A stretch of DNA of 29,527 nt, from assembly GCA_030740295.1 (NCBI GenBank), contig JASLXP010000884.1, positions 1 to 29,527 on the forward strand, written 5' to 3'. The number at the start of each line of letters is the position of its first letter. Within the stretch, counting starts at the first letter, position 1. This stretch comes from Planctomycetota bacterium (GTDB lineage: Bacteria; Planctomycetota; PUPC01; JACPCR01). The notes below the pieces were generated by a model, which was not told where the DNA came from, made no database searches, and worked only from the letters and a program-made list of their open reading frames with translations. A program made the translations under genes and the position numbers. Shown in pieces: positions 1 through 7,723 of the stretch.

Positions 1-287
1 GAGAGATCTCGAAGGAATCGTTCGGAGATCTGGACTTCGCCGTTTTCATGCACGAGAGCGGCAACGGCGCCTGCCTCGTCCCTGATGAGACACTGGTTTC
101 AGAAGACCGGGGAATTCTGGTCTACTTTAATGTCGATGGCCGAATTCGGGACGCGGTAGAAATGGCAAAGCAGAACGGAGGCAAGGTCATCGAGGATACA
201 CATGCCATCGGCCCCCACGGTTTCAGGGCCCTCCTTGTCGATTCGGAAGGCAACAGGATCGCCGTTCATTCAAATACTGATTCCTGA
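1..287 (+). CDS. VOC-family (glyoxalase-fold) protein, 5'-truncated by window edge
   Basis: The frame is open from the window edge (codons begin at base 3) to the TGA at 285-287, so only the C-terminal half of the gene is here. An ATG at 48 lies inside the fold and is unlikely to be the start. The visible part follows the usual VOC pattern: a strand reading GILVYFNV, then a helix ending in NGGKVIEDT, IGPHGFRALLVDSEGN and a final IAVHS strand. This is the layout of small glyoxalase/bleomycin-resistance-like proteins in which each beta-alpha-beta-beta-beta unit contributes metal ligands. The substrate cannot be told. A second VOC gene follows after 8 bp, so the two are probably co-transcribed. 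Confidence 0.8.
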   Translation, partial: EISKESFGDLDFAVFMHESGNGACLVPDETLVSEDRGILVYFNVDGRIRDAVEMAKQNGGKVIEDTHAIGPHGFRALLVDSEGNRIAVHSNTDS

Positions 288-295
288 GCGGAGAG

Positions 296-658
296 ATGAA
301 ACAAGTAGAGTGCACTGTTCCCGTACTGGGAGTTGAAAGTCTGCAGAGGAGCATCGAGTTCTACACGAAGACCCTTGATTTCAAGCTGGATTGGGGAGAC
401 GAGAGCGGCCAGGTGTGCTCCGTTTCCAGGGACGGCTGCAGTATCATGCTGGCGAAATTTGCCAAACCAGGGACGTGGGTCTGGATTGGCCTCGAGGATG
501 ATTCCCTTTTCAGCCTTTACGCCGAGCGGGGCGTGAAGGTCCGCCAGGAGCCGAAGAATTTCCCCTGGGCATACGAAATGAAAATCGAGGATATCGACGG
601 GAATGTTCTCTGGCTGGGGACGGGTCCGAGATCCGACGAGCCATTCGATAATCCTTAA
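296..658 (+). CDS. VOC-family (glyoxalase/bleomycin-resistance-like) protein
   Basis: A 120-residue single-domain protein, a typical VOC length. It begins with a strand (TVPVLGVESLQRSIEFYTKTLDFKLDW in two pieces), has the characteristic helix SIEFYTKTLDF, and ends with the strand IEDIDGNVLWLG, in which the acidic residue position normally binds metal or substrate. The ATG at 296 is preceded by a GGAG-like site and lies 8 bp after the stop of another VOC gene. The two are not close copies, so they could be an arrayed pair that forms a heterodimeric or tandem VOC unit. The substrate is unknown. The gene ends 28 bp before the convergent stop of a moxR gene. Confidence 0.85.
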   Translation: MKQVECTVPVLGVESLQRSIEFYTKTLDFKLDWGDESGQVCSVSRDGCSIMLAKFAKPGTWVWIGLEDDSLFSLYAERGVKVRQEPKNFPWAYEMKIEDIDGNVLWLGTGPRSDEPFDNP

Positions 659-685
659 CGCGGCCACCGTCCTGTAGCATTGCCG

Positions 686-1669
686 TCAGGCGCTCAATTC
701 AGTCACCGCTTCCTCGATGAGCGTTTCCTGGCGGATGTTTTCCGATTCGCCTTCGAAATTGAGGATCAGCCGGTGGCTCAAGATCTGTTTGCTGACGGCA
801 ATGATATCCTTGGGATCGACGGAGCCTCGGCCATCAATCAGTGCCCGGACTTTGCCGCCAAGGGTAAGCGCCTGCGCACCTCTCGGGCTCGAGCCGTAAC
901 GAAGAAACCGCTTCGCACTGTCGCTGCCTTCCGAGCTGGCCGGATGCGTCTTGAGGACCGTGCGGATGGCGAACGCGGTCGCATCTTTGCTTGCCTCGAC
1001 GCGGCGGACCATGTCCTGAAGCTCGAGGGCTTCCTTCGCGCCGATGATTTTACTCAGTTCCACCTCCCTGCTGCCGGAAGCCAAGTCACCGATTTGCTGA
1101 AGGTTATCCAGGTCAGGAAACTCGATCGAGAGTTTGAAGAAGAATCGGTCGATCTGCGCTTCGGGCAGGCTGTACGTGCCCTCCGTGTCGAGCGGATTCT
1201 GCGTAGCCAGAACAAAGTAGGGCAGTTCTAGTTGATGGGTCTCACCGCCCACTGAAACCATCCGCTCCTGCATGGCTTCAAGAAGTGCCGACTGAGTTTT
1301 CGGCGTCGCTCGATTGATTTCATCGGCGAGCAGAATCTGCGTGAAGACAGGGCCGGGCTGGAACTCGAACACCTTTTCCCCTTCGTCCGATTCCATCACG
1401 ATGGTCGTTCCGATTATATCGGAAGGCATCAGGTCCGGGGTGAACTGGATACGGTTGAATTTCAGATCCAGAACTTGTGCCAGCGTTTTGATGATGAGCG
1501 TTTTGCCGAGACCCGGAGAGCTCTCCAGCAAAAGGTTTCCGCCGGCAAAGAAGCAGACCAGGAGGTCTTCCACAATTCCGTCGCAGCCGATAATGGCCTT
1601 GAGCATTTCGGACTTCAGGTCCGAAAACGAGTTCTGAAATCTTTCAATTTCCTGATCGGTGATGCTCAT
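686..1669 (-). CDS. MoxR-family AAA+ ATPase (second of a tandem pair)
   Basis: A 327-residue AAA+ ATPase of the MoxR clade, cytoplasmic and likely a hexameric chaperone or remodelling factor for VWA-domain or metalloenzyme partners. Walker A is near residues 50-57 (SSPGLGKT), Walker B near 112-117 (ILLADE) and is followed by the MoxR signature INRATPKTQSALLEAM, then a sensor-like LATQNP stretch and the lid segment GSSPRGAQALTLGGKVRAL. The usual first Walker A residues GVPG are replaced by SSPG, with the catalytic lysine retained. The start ATG is preceded by AAAGGA, which overlaps the stop of the upstream moxR copy 12 bp away, so the two are probably translated from one message. No DUF58, VWA or transglutaminase partner follows. 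Confidence 0.93.
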   Translation of the reverse strand: MSITDQEIERFQNSFSDLKSEMLKAIIGCDGIVEDLLVCFFAGGNLLLESSPGLGKTLIIKTLAQVLDLKFNRIQFTPDLMPSDIIGTTIVMESDEGEKVFEFQPGPVFTQILLADEINRATPKTQSALLEAMQERMVSVGGETHQLELPYFVLATQNPLDTEGTYSLPEAQIDRFFFKLSIEFPDLDNLQQIGDLASGSREVELSKIIGAKEALELQDMVRRVEASKDATAFAIRTVLKTHPASSEGSDSAKRFLRYGSSPRGAQALTLGGKVRALIDGRGSVDPKDIIAVSKQILSHRLILNFEGESENIRQETLIEEAVTELSA

Positions 1670-1681
1670 TCAAAATTCCTT

Positions 1682-2695
1682 TCAGGCAGCGTCGCTGGCG
1701 TCCATTTCTTTAGTGTTTTCGATGATGTTTTCCACGATGTCGTCCGATGCAATTTCCTCGGCCTGCCCTTCGAAGGTCAGATGCAGGCGGTGGCGCAACG
1801 TGGTGAGCGCGACATCTCGAATGTCTTCGCAGGCCACACTGAATCGGCCGTTGAGCAGGGCACGGACCTTGGCCCCCAGCAGCAGTCCGACAATCCCCCT
1901 GGGGCTTGCGCCGCTCTTCACGTACCGGCGAACCATGTCGGTCGCGTGTTCGTTGTCGGGATGCGAGGCAAGTACGAGTCGTCCCGCGTAGCGTTCCACG
2001 TGCGAGGCCACCGGCACTTCACGAACGAGGGAGCGCATCTCGAGTACTTTCTCTCGGCTCATGACGGCGCGGATCTCCGGCATCTGCTGACGGGTCGTGC
2101 GCGCGATGATCTCATCCAACTCATCGAAATCCGGATACCCAACGATCAGCTTGAACAGAAACTTATCCAGCGCCGCCTGCGGGAGCGGATACGTTCCCGA
2201 TTGCTCGATAGGATTCTGCGTTGCCAGGACAAAGAACGGTTCTTCGAGGGTGTAGGTATGCGTTCCCACCGAGACACTGTGTTCTTCCATCGCTTCCAGC
2301 AGGGCGGACTGCGTTCGCGGCGTCGCACGGTTGATTTCGTCCGACAGCAACAGGTGGGTGAAGATCGGCCCCTTCTGAAAGACCAACTCTCTGCGGTGGC
2401 CGTGCTGCACGATCATGTTGGTGCCGATGATGTCCGTAGGCATCAGGTCAGCGGTGAACTGGACCCGGCGGAAATCACAATGCAACGCCTGAGAAAGAAC
2501 GCGCACGAGCATCGTCTTGCCAAGCCCGGGCACCCCTTCGAGCAGAACGTTACCGCCGGCAAATAGGCAGATAAGCGTCTTCTCGACCACATCCTCATAA
2601 CCGACGATCATCTTCGCGACTTCCTCGCGCAGACTGTTGAAATCGGTGATGAACTGTGAAATCTGTTCCCGGTATTCAGCTTCGGTCTTGGACAT
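1682..2695 (-). CDS. MoxR-family AAA+ ATPase (first of a tandem pair)
   Basis: A 337-residue MoxR ATPase. The Walker A motif GVPGLGKT lies at residues 54-61 and Walker B LLLSDE ends at about 120, followed by INRATPRTQSALLEAM. The sensor 1 region LATQNPIEQSGTYPLPQA and the C-terminal lid SGASPRGIVGLLLGAKVRALL are both present, so the ATPase should be active. An SD-like GAGG precedes the ATG. Together with the next gene it forms a pair of divergent paralogues, compatible with a hetero-oligomeric ring, though that is inference. The upstream neighbour on the same strand is an unrecognised 191-aa protein. The 132-bp gap between them carries a 9-bp inverted repeat that may be regulatory. Confidence 0.94.
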   Translation of the reverse strand: MSKTEAEYREQISQFITDFNSLREEVAKMIVGYEDVVEKTLICLFAGGNVLLEGVPGLGKTMLVRVLSQALHCDFRRVQFTADLMPTDIIGTNMIVQHGHRRELVFQKGPIFTHLLLSDEINRATPRTQSALLEAMEEHSVSVGTHTYTLEEPFFVLATQNPIEQSGTYPLPQAALDKFLFKLIVGYPDFDELDEIIARTTRQQMPEIRAVMSREKVLEMRSLVREVPVASHVERYAGRLVLASHPDNEHATDMVRRYVKSGASPRGIVGLLLGAKVRALLNGRFSVACEDIRDVALTTLRHRLHLTFEGQAEEIASDDIVENIIENTKEMDASDAA

Positions 2696-2730
2696 GAGAA
2701 CCTCGTTTATGCATTTGCTCCCAGCATGAG

Positions 2731-2757
2731 CTCACAACAACTCAATCCTGTTGTGAG
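2731..2757. repeat. 9-bp inverted repeat upstream of the moxR pair
   Basis: CTCACAACA at 2731-2739 is perfectly complementary to TGTTGTGAG at 2749-2757, with a 9-nt spacer. It sits 36-62 bp upstream of the first moxR start, in the gap after the unknown 191-aa gene. No T-tract follows on the minus strand, so an operator or attenuator fits better than an intrinsic terminator. It shares the CACAAC...GTTGTG core with a palindrome at 8958-8977. Confidence 0.5.
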
Positions 2758-2827
2758 AGGGCTTATCTACTTTTTGCATAGAAGACTGTCCATCCGGTTT
2801 GGAGTGTCGGTTCTGTCTTTTCCTTGA

Positions 2828-3403
2828 TCATTTGACCATTGTTTCAGCCAATGCGAAGCAGCACGAGCTTTTCGATTCACCAAGGCTTTTCTTCCAGCCG
2901 TCACGCATGTAGGGATCGCCCGGGACCGGTTCACCGTCCAGAGTAATCGAACCGGAGTCTGCAAAGACCAGTATGGTGAACACGATTTTCGGATGAAGCG
3001 TAGGCGGGCCGACGAGCGGCGCCTTCAGGGCCAGCCAAGTGGTCACGATCTCTCTGCCCTGCGCTGCGATAGTCCAGGTCGGGCGTTCAAGAATGTCACC
3101 GCCCTTACTGAAATCTGCATCTACGATCGGCATTTCTACATCATAGGGCGTGTAGGCCCCGATCTGTGTGTCTTTAACAAAATGCGCGAAAGCAATGTTA
3201 TCGGTGCAGAATCCCTTGAACCCATTCTCGCCCTCGATCTGCACGAATGCAGCCGTGCCCATACCGGCCGGGCTGGTATACGCATGGTAAAGACTCAACA
3301 TACCGGTGTCCTGTTCAGAACCCTCTGGCCGCAGGTAGACCATCCAGTGTTCGCCGCTCCAGCGCAGTGCCCCTTGTGTGAGTGCATTTGAAGTCGTTTC
3401 CAT
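2828..3403 (-). CDS. Hypothetical protein, 191 aa
   Basis: I do not recognise the family. I start it at the ATG at 3401-3403 (METTSNALTQ), because the 78 codons that extend this frame upstream have no coding character and include antisense to another possible ORF. The product has no signal peptide or membrane segment. It reads as a soluble beta-rich protein, with segments such as HWMVYLRPEG, TAAFVQIEGENGFKGF and KIVFTILVFADSGSITLDGEPV. The ribosome site is weak. It is on the same strand as, and upstream of, two moxR genes, but the 132-bp gap with an inverted repeat makes co-transcription uncertain. Two adjacent cysteines near the C-terminus (SSCCF) are notable. Confidence 0.65.
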   Translation of the reverse strand: METTSNALTQGALRWSGEHWMVYLRPEGSEQDTGMLSLYHAYTSPAGMGTAAFVQIEGENGFKGFCTDNIAFAHFVKDTQIGAYTPYDVEMPIVDADFSKGGDILERPTWTIAAQGREIVTTWLALKAPLVGPPTLHPKIVFTILVFADSGSITLDGEPVPGDPYMRDGWKKSLGESKSSCCFALAETMVK

Positions 3404-3798
3404 CTTTATATCTCTGCAGGGCCAGGGTGAGACGCAGAATATAGGATTGAACGCCGCAAGGGAAAAGAGCTGGATGAGCCGTCCATCCAGATTCGGTGAA
3501 TCGAGAGCGGGAATGAAGCTCGATTCCGCAGTCTTGACAATTCGCGGCGTGAGACGATCTTCCTGCCTTCCGCCTTTCACCAGCGAGAAATCGAACGCCT
3601 GCAAACAGAGCTCAAGGGTGCCGGCGAGAGCAGTCATCTACCCGAGTTCCCCAGAGGGAAGGACGCTCTGAATGATCTGCTCGTGCGGATCAGATTGGGT
3701 GGGCAATAGTGTGGCGTGACTTTTCAAGGGCGTTACGGCAATTCCCAGAATGTCCTCGGCCCCAATTGGTTGCCCGGCCCATTTTCCCGTCAGACCGC
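3404..3798. other. 395-bp intergenic stretch, possible gene remnant
   Basis: There is no convincing gene between the unknown 191-aa protein and the lactonase. On the plus strand a frame is open from 3500 to a TAG at 3707-3709 and reads like the C-terminal end of a soluble helical protein (for example HQREIERLQTELKGAG and KDALNDLLVRIRLGGQ), but it has no ATG, GTG or TTG early enough to be a gene. It may be a decayed fragment. A TTGACA occurs at 3534-3539 without a good -10 partner. No terminator with a T-tract was found for the lactonase. Confidence 0.4.
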
Positions 3799-4809
3799 TC
3801 AACTGAACTCGATAATCGTGATCCAGTTTGGCCCTTTGCCCACTTCGTAGACCTCCAGCGGTTCAAGATCTCCCGACTCGGAATTCAGGCGATAGGAAGC
3901 GATCTGATCCGACCGCTCACCGGCAGAAAAGAGGAACGCGCCGGTAGGGTCGATGCGGAATCCTCTGGGCCAGGCTTCGGTCTGGGTGACGCCGAGGAAT
4001 GACAACCGACCGTTCTCAGCCACCGAATAGCGAGCAAGGCTTTCGTGTCCGCGATTGGAGGCGTAAAGAAACCTTCCGTCCGCGGTAATGTGAATGTCCG
4101 CTGTGTAGCTTTCCACATCCGCGCCTTCCGGGAGGGTGGAGATGTATTGTACGACTGTGAGCTTGCCGGTCGCTGAATCCAGCTCGCAGACGGTGACGTC
4201 GTTGCCCTTTTCATTCACGAAGTAGACGACGTCCAATGAGGGGTGGAAGCAGAAATGGCGCGGGCCGGTGTTCTCATTTGTTGGAACGACGGGATCTTCG
4301 TTCGGTGTCAACGTGCCGGTCTCCGCATCGAACAGATATTGAAGAATGCAGTCCGCGCCGGTGTTGGGCACGAACACATACCTGTCGGACGGATCAGGCT
4401 GAACGGAATGCGGGTTCTTTCGTGTCTCGACCACGGAAATAGCTTCCGGCACGACGACACCGTCATCGCCGATCGGATACGAAGCCGCGACAGCTCCTCC
4501 GTACGAAGACATGAGCAGAAACTTGCCGGACTTGCTGGTGATGACGTAGACCGGATTATCCACGAGGGTTGTCTCGCCGATCTGCGTCAGCGCGCCGGTT
4601 GCCGAATCAATACTGAACGCGGTTGCACTGTTCGGGCCGCGCACGCCGGAATACAGAAATCGCTGGTCGGGGCTGACACCGATGGAGCCGGGCGCTCCGC
4701 CGACATCGTTACCTCCGGTGGATTCGATTTTGCCCGTCTCGGGGCACATGCTGAAGGTTGCGATCTTCTGGTCGCCACCAAGGCAGACGTACATGAAATA
4801 CCTGCTCAT
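3799..4809 (-). CDS. pgl: Lactonase-family beta-propeller (6-phosphogluconolactonase, YbhE/Pgl type)
   Basis: A 336-residue seven-bladed propeller of the lactonase family, whose founding member hydrolyses 6-phosphogluconolactone in the oxidative pentose phosphate pathway. The start is the ATG at 4807-4809, supported by AGGAG a few bases upstream; the longer open frame overlaps the preceding gene and is not used. Family hallmarks visible are repeated blades of the type G-F-A-x-D-x-x-T-G-L, the motif NTGPRHFCFHP near the middle, and ADIHITADGRFLYASNRGHESLA in the C-terminal third. There is no signal peptide, so it should be cytoplasmic. It follows the HEAT lipoprotein by 37 bp and is probably in its operon. 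Many PVC genomes carry several such lactonases, so the exact lactone is not certain. Confidence 0.88.
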   Translation of the reverse strand: MSRYFMYVCLGGDQKIATFSMCPETGKIESTGGNDVGGAPGSIGVSPDQRFLYSGVRGPNSATAFSIDSATGALTQIGETTLVDNPVYVITSKSGKFLLMSSYGGAVAASYPIGDDGVVVPEAISVVETRKNPHSVQPDPSDRYVFVPNTGADCILQYLFDAETGTLTPNEDPVVPTNENTGPRHFCFHPSLDVVYFVNEKGNDVTVCELDSATGKLTVVQYISTLPEGADVESYTADIHITADGRFLYASNRGHESLARYSVAENGRLSFLGVTQTEAWPRGFRIDPTGAFLFSAGERSDQIASYRLNSESGDLEPLEVYEVGKGPNWITIIEFS

Positions 4810-4846
4810 CGTTTTCTCCTGATGCAATTGCAGAACGTAATGACTG

Positions 4847-5512
4847 TCACTTTTGCCGGATCTTTTTGATGGACTCTTGTGCGGCTTTCCTGACGTATTC
4901 CGAATCGTCTTTGAGGAGCTTCTTGATGGCGGGAACAGCATCCGCCGCCACGGGCCCAATATTCCCCAGGGCTTCCGCGCTGTACATCCGGATATAAAGG
5001 TCCTTGTCTTTCAGTCCCTCTATCAGTCTCGCCTTCGCCGGCTCGGCTGCGGGGCCCAACTCGGTGAGAGTCGTGATGACCATCTGTTGAAGCTGAGCGT
5101 CATCCAGGCATGCCACGCAGGCCCTGGCCTGCCTCTCTTTCCCTCCGGTCTGTTTGATGACGAGGAATGCCTCTTTCTTGACCTTCGGGCTGCTGTCTGA
5201 CTGAGCTACTTCATGTAACGTGTCAAGGATCGTTGCAGGAGGGGTACCGATCCTTCCGACGGCAAATATGACGGCTGCCCGGACTTCGGCGTCTTCATGT
5301 TCGATCATTGTGATAAGCCTGGGCATCACCTTTCGCGAGAGGTCGCCAAACGAGGCCACAGCCCTTGCCGCGGCGGCTTTCTCTTTGGGGGTACCGTTTT
5401 CCAGGCGCTCAGCGAAGTGGTTGAACTTCTTGGTGCGGGCATCCCCGCATCCGGTGAGCGCACAGAGAAATGAAAGAAGACCGACGGAGATCAGGAACGA
5501 ATGCAGTTTCAT
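4847..5512 (-). CDS. HEAT-repeat lipoprotein
   Basis: A 221-residue protein beginning MKLHSFLISV, with a hydrophobic signal segment and a lipobox LTGC at residues 19-22, so it is probably lipid-anchored on the periplasmic side. The mature part is a chain of about five HEAT-like helical pairs, seen as periodic units such as DAEVRAAVIFAVGRIG, SPKVKKEAFLVIKQTG, KDLYIRMYSAEALGNIG and SEYVRKAAQESIKKI. HEAT solenoids bind proteins; no enzyme activity is implied. The start is chosen at the ATG at 5510-5512 because the signal peptide begins there; the frame upstream is antisense-free but lies inside the pilin gene's 3' end. It sits 25 bp after the pseudopilin-like gene and 37 bp before the lactonase. 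Confidence 0.85.
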   Translation of the reverse strand: MKLHSFLISVGLLSFLCALTGCGDARTKKFNHFAERLENGTPKEKAAAARAVASFGDLSRKVMPRLITMIEHEDAEVRAAVIFAVGRIGTPPATILDTLHEVAQSDSSPKVKKEAFLVIKQTGGKERQARACVACLDDAQLQQMVITTLTELGPAAEPAKARLIEGLKDKDLYIRMYSAEALGNIGPVAADAVPAIKKLLKDDSEYVRKAAQESIKKIRQK

Positions 5513-5537
5513 CAGTTGGTGCTGCCGATGGTGCGTC

Positions 5538-6566
5538 TCACTCTTCGTGTAAAAGTGAGCTTGAAGGGATCTCCTGCTGCGACGTATTGGGCCCTGACCA
5601 CTGGGAGACGAGGTACTTGGGCCCGTCCCTCTGCTCGTAAGCGATGGCAAACTTGTAGGGCCTGTCTTTCTCCACCGTAAACATCGGCGTGGAATCAAAA
5701 TCGCCTTCATAAGCTACCCACCGCCTTGGGGCCACCCATTCCGTTTCAAAACTGCCGTCAAAATCCAGATCGAGCCCGAACCAGATGGAATCGTCATGTG
5801 AGAAGTGAAATTGCCATTCTCCGGAGTAAGGGAACTTGAAGAATCCGTCCCCCCTCAAAGTAAAACTGGACGGTTCTCCGGCCATGCCTTCGAGCTGGGC
5901 GCCGGAGAACGTCAGCTTCACGAGTTCCGCTTCATAGGTTGGCTCGATGGTGAATGAAACTTCATCCCCTCTGCTCTTATTGTTGTTGGCATCAAATTCG
6001 CGATTGGGGAAATTCCACACCCGCAGGCCGAGGCTGTCTTCCACGATGTATGTGTCTACCAGCCCATGCATATCTACAAACACGACGGCACGGGCTTTCT
6101 CGTCAGTTGACCCGGGCTTGGGGTGTCTCTTTTCATTTTCTTTAACCGCCACGGACCTGGTTACCTTGATGTTGGGGTCTGAAAGATTGAGCCCGGCGAA
6201 CCAACCGGTGACCACGTAGGAGCTCGGATAACCGAAGCGGTTCTTAGCGGGCTCACCATCTGCCGGGCAGGTGAAATCATCCACCATGTCTTTGTTGAAC
6301 GTGTCATACGCTGGCTCGCCCTCGATTGGGTAATTGAAGAGCTTCACGTAATAGTCGCTGTGCGGGTTAGTCCATCCATCCCAGCTCAACGAATAGGTCC
6401 GAATCGATCCGGCGATTGCGCGGACCTTTGACAGGCATTTTATCGCAAGGCTCTGCTGTTGTGCACGCTGCAGAGCGGGAATGATCATGGTTGCCAGCAC
6501 GGCAATGATGGCGACGACAACCATGAGCTCGATGAGTGTGAATCCTCGATTGCGTTTCTTTCGCAC
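5538..6566 (-). CDS. Prepilin-type protein with C-terminal PA14-like domain
   Basis: A 342-residue protein starting at GTG 6564-6566, with AAAGGAG correctly spaced upstream. Residues 1-30 are a type IV prepilin leader: a basic stretch, then G8 followed by FTLIELMVVVAIIAVLATMI, with the conserved glutamate at +5 of the mature chain. Cleavage after G8 by a PilD-type peptidase is expected. Residues 31-180 are a pseudopilin head of the kind common in PVC genomes, including cysteines at 44 and 100 and DMHG near 165-168. Residues about 238-340 read as a PA14 or PA14-like lectin domain: GDGFFKFPYSGEWQFHFSHDDS, LDLDFDG, a spaced YKFAIAYEQ strand, and a terminal W-SGP...IPSSSLL. PA14 domains often bind carbohydrate. 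It is the first gene of the minus-strand set running into the HEAT lipoprotein. Confidence 0.88.
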   Translation of the reverse strand: MRKKRNRGFTLIELMVVVAIIAVLATMIIPALQRAQQQSLAIKCLSKVRAIAGSIRTYSLSWDGWTNPHSDYYVKLFNYPIEGEPAYDTFNKDMVDDFTCPADGEPAKNRFGYPSSYVVTGWFAGLNLSDPNIKVTRSVAVKENEKRHPKPGSTDEKARAVVFVDMHGLVDTYIVEDSLGLRVWNFPNREFDANNNKSRGDEVSFTIEPTYEAELVKLTFSGAQLEGMAGEPSSFTLRGDGFFKFPYSGEWQFHFSHDDSIWFGLDLDFDGSFETEWVAPRRWVAYEGDFDSTPMFTVEKDRPYKFAIAYEQRDGPKYLVSQWSGPNTSQQEIPSSSLLHEE

Positions 6567-6596
6567 TATGGCTCCTTTCAAGCAGAAATGTGGACA

Positions 6597-6626
6597 CACC
6601 CCGATTACCTCCACCGGTGTACCATA
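6597..6626 (-). promoter_or_regulatory. Possible extended -10 promoter for the prepilin-type gene
   Basis: Reading the minus strand, TGCTATGGT occurs with its TATGGT complementary to 6621-6626. This is an extended -10 form about 55 bp upstream of the GTG start. A TTGCCA lies upstream at an over-long 20-bp spacing. The call rests on one hexamer and is tentative. Confidence 0.25.
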
Positions 6627-6672
6627 GCAAATCTCCCACTTTACGCTGGCAAGAAAATGTCGACGAACCTGC

Positions 6673-6691
6673 TGGCTAAATCCGGTAGCCA
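6673..6691. promoter_or_regulatory. 6-bp inverted repeat between divergent genes (possible operator)
   Basis: TGGCTA at 6673-6678 and TAGCCA at 6686-6691 are perfectly complementary across a 7-nt centre. The repeat lies 44-62 bp before the sugar isomerase start and upstream of the divergent prepilin gene. Size and position fit a dimeric regulator site, but no regulator gene is adjacent and a repeat this short can arise by chance. Confidence 0.3.
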
Positions 6692-6734
6692 ACATCTACA
6701 CTTTACGGATGAACCCGACACTGAGGAGTAACCA

Positions 6735-7637
6735 ATGTCACAGTTAGATATCCGAATGGGCACGCTTGTCCCCTGTAACCGAGCTAATCCGGAGGACTAC
6801 ATTCGTCAGATTTCCGCACATGGCTTTGAAAGCTACCAGCTTTTTTTCTGGCAGTTCGTGGGGGATGTTGATTTTCGAAAGCTGGCCAAAAAGGTCGAAG
6901 CCGCGCTCGATGAAGCGGAAACGGAGGTACGGCCGGTCATCAGTTCCATTGGCATCTTTGGCAATCCGTTAGAGGACAAACAGAATGCCAAAGACTGGCG
7001 CCGTTGTATCGATGCCTGCCGCTGGTTTGGGCCGGACTGCAGCGTTGTCGCCGGTTTCGCGGGCTGCATTACGGATCGGCCTGTGCCGGAATCGATGAGG
7101 CAATATAAAAAGGTCTTCACGCCGTTGGCGAAGAGAGCGGAGGACAAGGGCGTGAGGATCGCCTTCGAAAACTGTGACATGGGCGGGTCATGGCACGCGG
7201 CCCGGTGGAACATCGCGCACGCGCCCGCTGCCTGGGAGATGATGTTCGGCGAAATAGAATCAGAAGCGATCGGGCTGGAGTGGGAGCCGTGCCATCAGAT
7301 GAACAGCCTCATCGATCCGCTGCCGCAGCTCCGCCAGTGGGTCGATCGCGTTTATCATATTCATGGCAAAGACGCGACGGTCCTGTGGGATGTCGTCAAG
7401 ACCAGGGGAACAAGGGGAGGAGCACCATACGTTTTTCATCGCACGCCCGGCTTCGGCGATACGAACTGGACGGACGTGATTTCCATCCTGCGCCAGGGCG
7501 GCTTCAAAGGAGCTATCGATATCGAAGGCTGGCACGATCCCGTTTATCGCGGCGACCTCGAGATGACCGGACAGGTGCATGGCCTGAATTACCTCAAGCA
7601 GTGTCGTGGCGGTCCTTTTGTACCTAATCCGGTGTAA
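6735..7637 (+). CDS. Sugar phosphate isomerase/epimerase (xylose isomerase-like TIM barrel)
   Basis: A 300-residue protein of the AP_endonuc_2/xylose-isomerase-like TIM-barrel family, which isomerises or epimerises sugars and inositols with a divalent metal. Candidate metal ligands occur at the expected barrel strands: E145 in VRIAFENCD, E184 and H187 in LEWEPCHQMN, H210 in VYHIHGKDA, and E264 in GAIDIEGWHD. The start has GGAG six to nine bases upstream. No signal peptide is seen, so the protein is cytoplasmic. The neighbour downstream is an exported aldose 1-epimerase with its own promoter, which suggests a sugar-processing locus. The substrate cannot be assigned from sequence. Confidence 0.9.
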   Translation: MSQLDIRMGTLVPCNRANPEDYIRQISAHGFESYQLFFWQFVGDVDFRKLAKKVEAALDEAETEVRPVISSIGIFGNPLEDKQNAKDWRRCIDACRWFGPDCSVVAGFAGCITDRPVPESMRQYKKVFTPLAKRAEDKGVRIAFENCDMGGSWHAARWNIAHAPAAWEMMFGEIESEAIGLEWEPCHQMNSLIDPLPQLRQWVDRVYHIHGKDATVLWDVVKTRGTRGGAPYVFHRTPGFGDTNWTDVISILRQGGFKGAIDIEGWHDPVYRGDLEMTGQVHGLNYLKQCRGGPFVPNPV

Positions 7638-7643
7638 CGGGGA

Positions 7644-7673
7644 TTGACAGCGGGAAACGCCCCTCGGTATTCT
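7644..7673 (+). promoter_or_regulatory. Promoter (-35 TTGACA, -10 TATTCT) of the aldose epimerase gene
   Basis: A perfect -35 TTGACA at 7644-7649 is separated by 18 bp from TATTCT at 7668-7673. Transcription would begin near 7680, giving a leader of about 44 nt to the ATG at 7724 with its AGGAGAG ribosome site. It lies only 6 bp after the isomerase stop, so the epimerase can be expressed separately. Confidence 0.6.
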
Positions 7674-7723
7674 CTCGCCCACCAGAACAAAACGCACGGC
7701 ACATTCACCACCAGGAGAGAACC

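Noticed and set aside
1475..2566. 363-aa plus-strand ORF opposite the moxR pair
   Set aside because: It runs antisense through the end of one moxR and most of the other; both moxR genes show full family motifs in the minus frame.
3534..3562. TTGACA that could be a -35 element
   Set aside because: No acceptable -10 at 16-18 bp spacing and no gene downstream on that strand.
2828..3637. Full 269-aa minus ORF as the gene at this locus
   Set aside because: The first 78 codons lack protein character; the internal ATG at 3403 gives a more credible protein.
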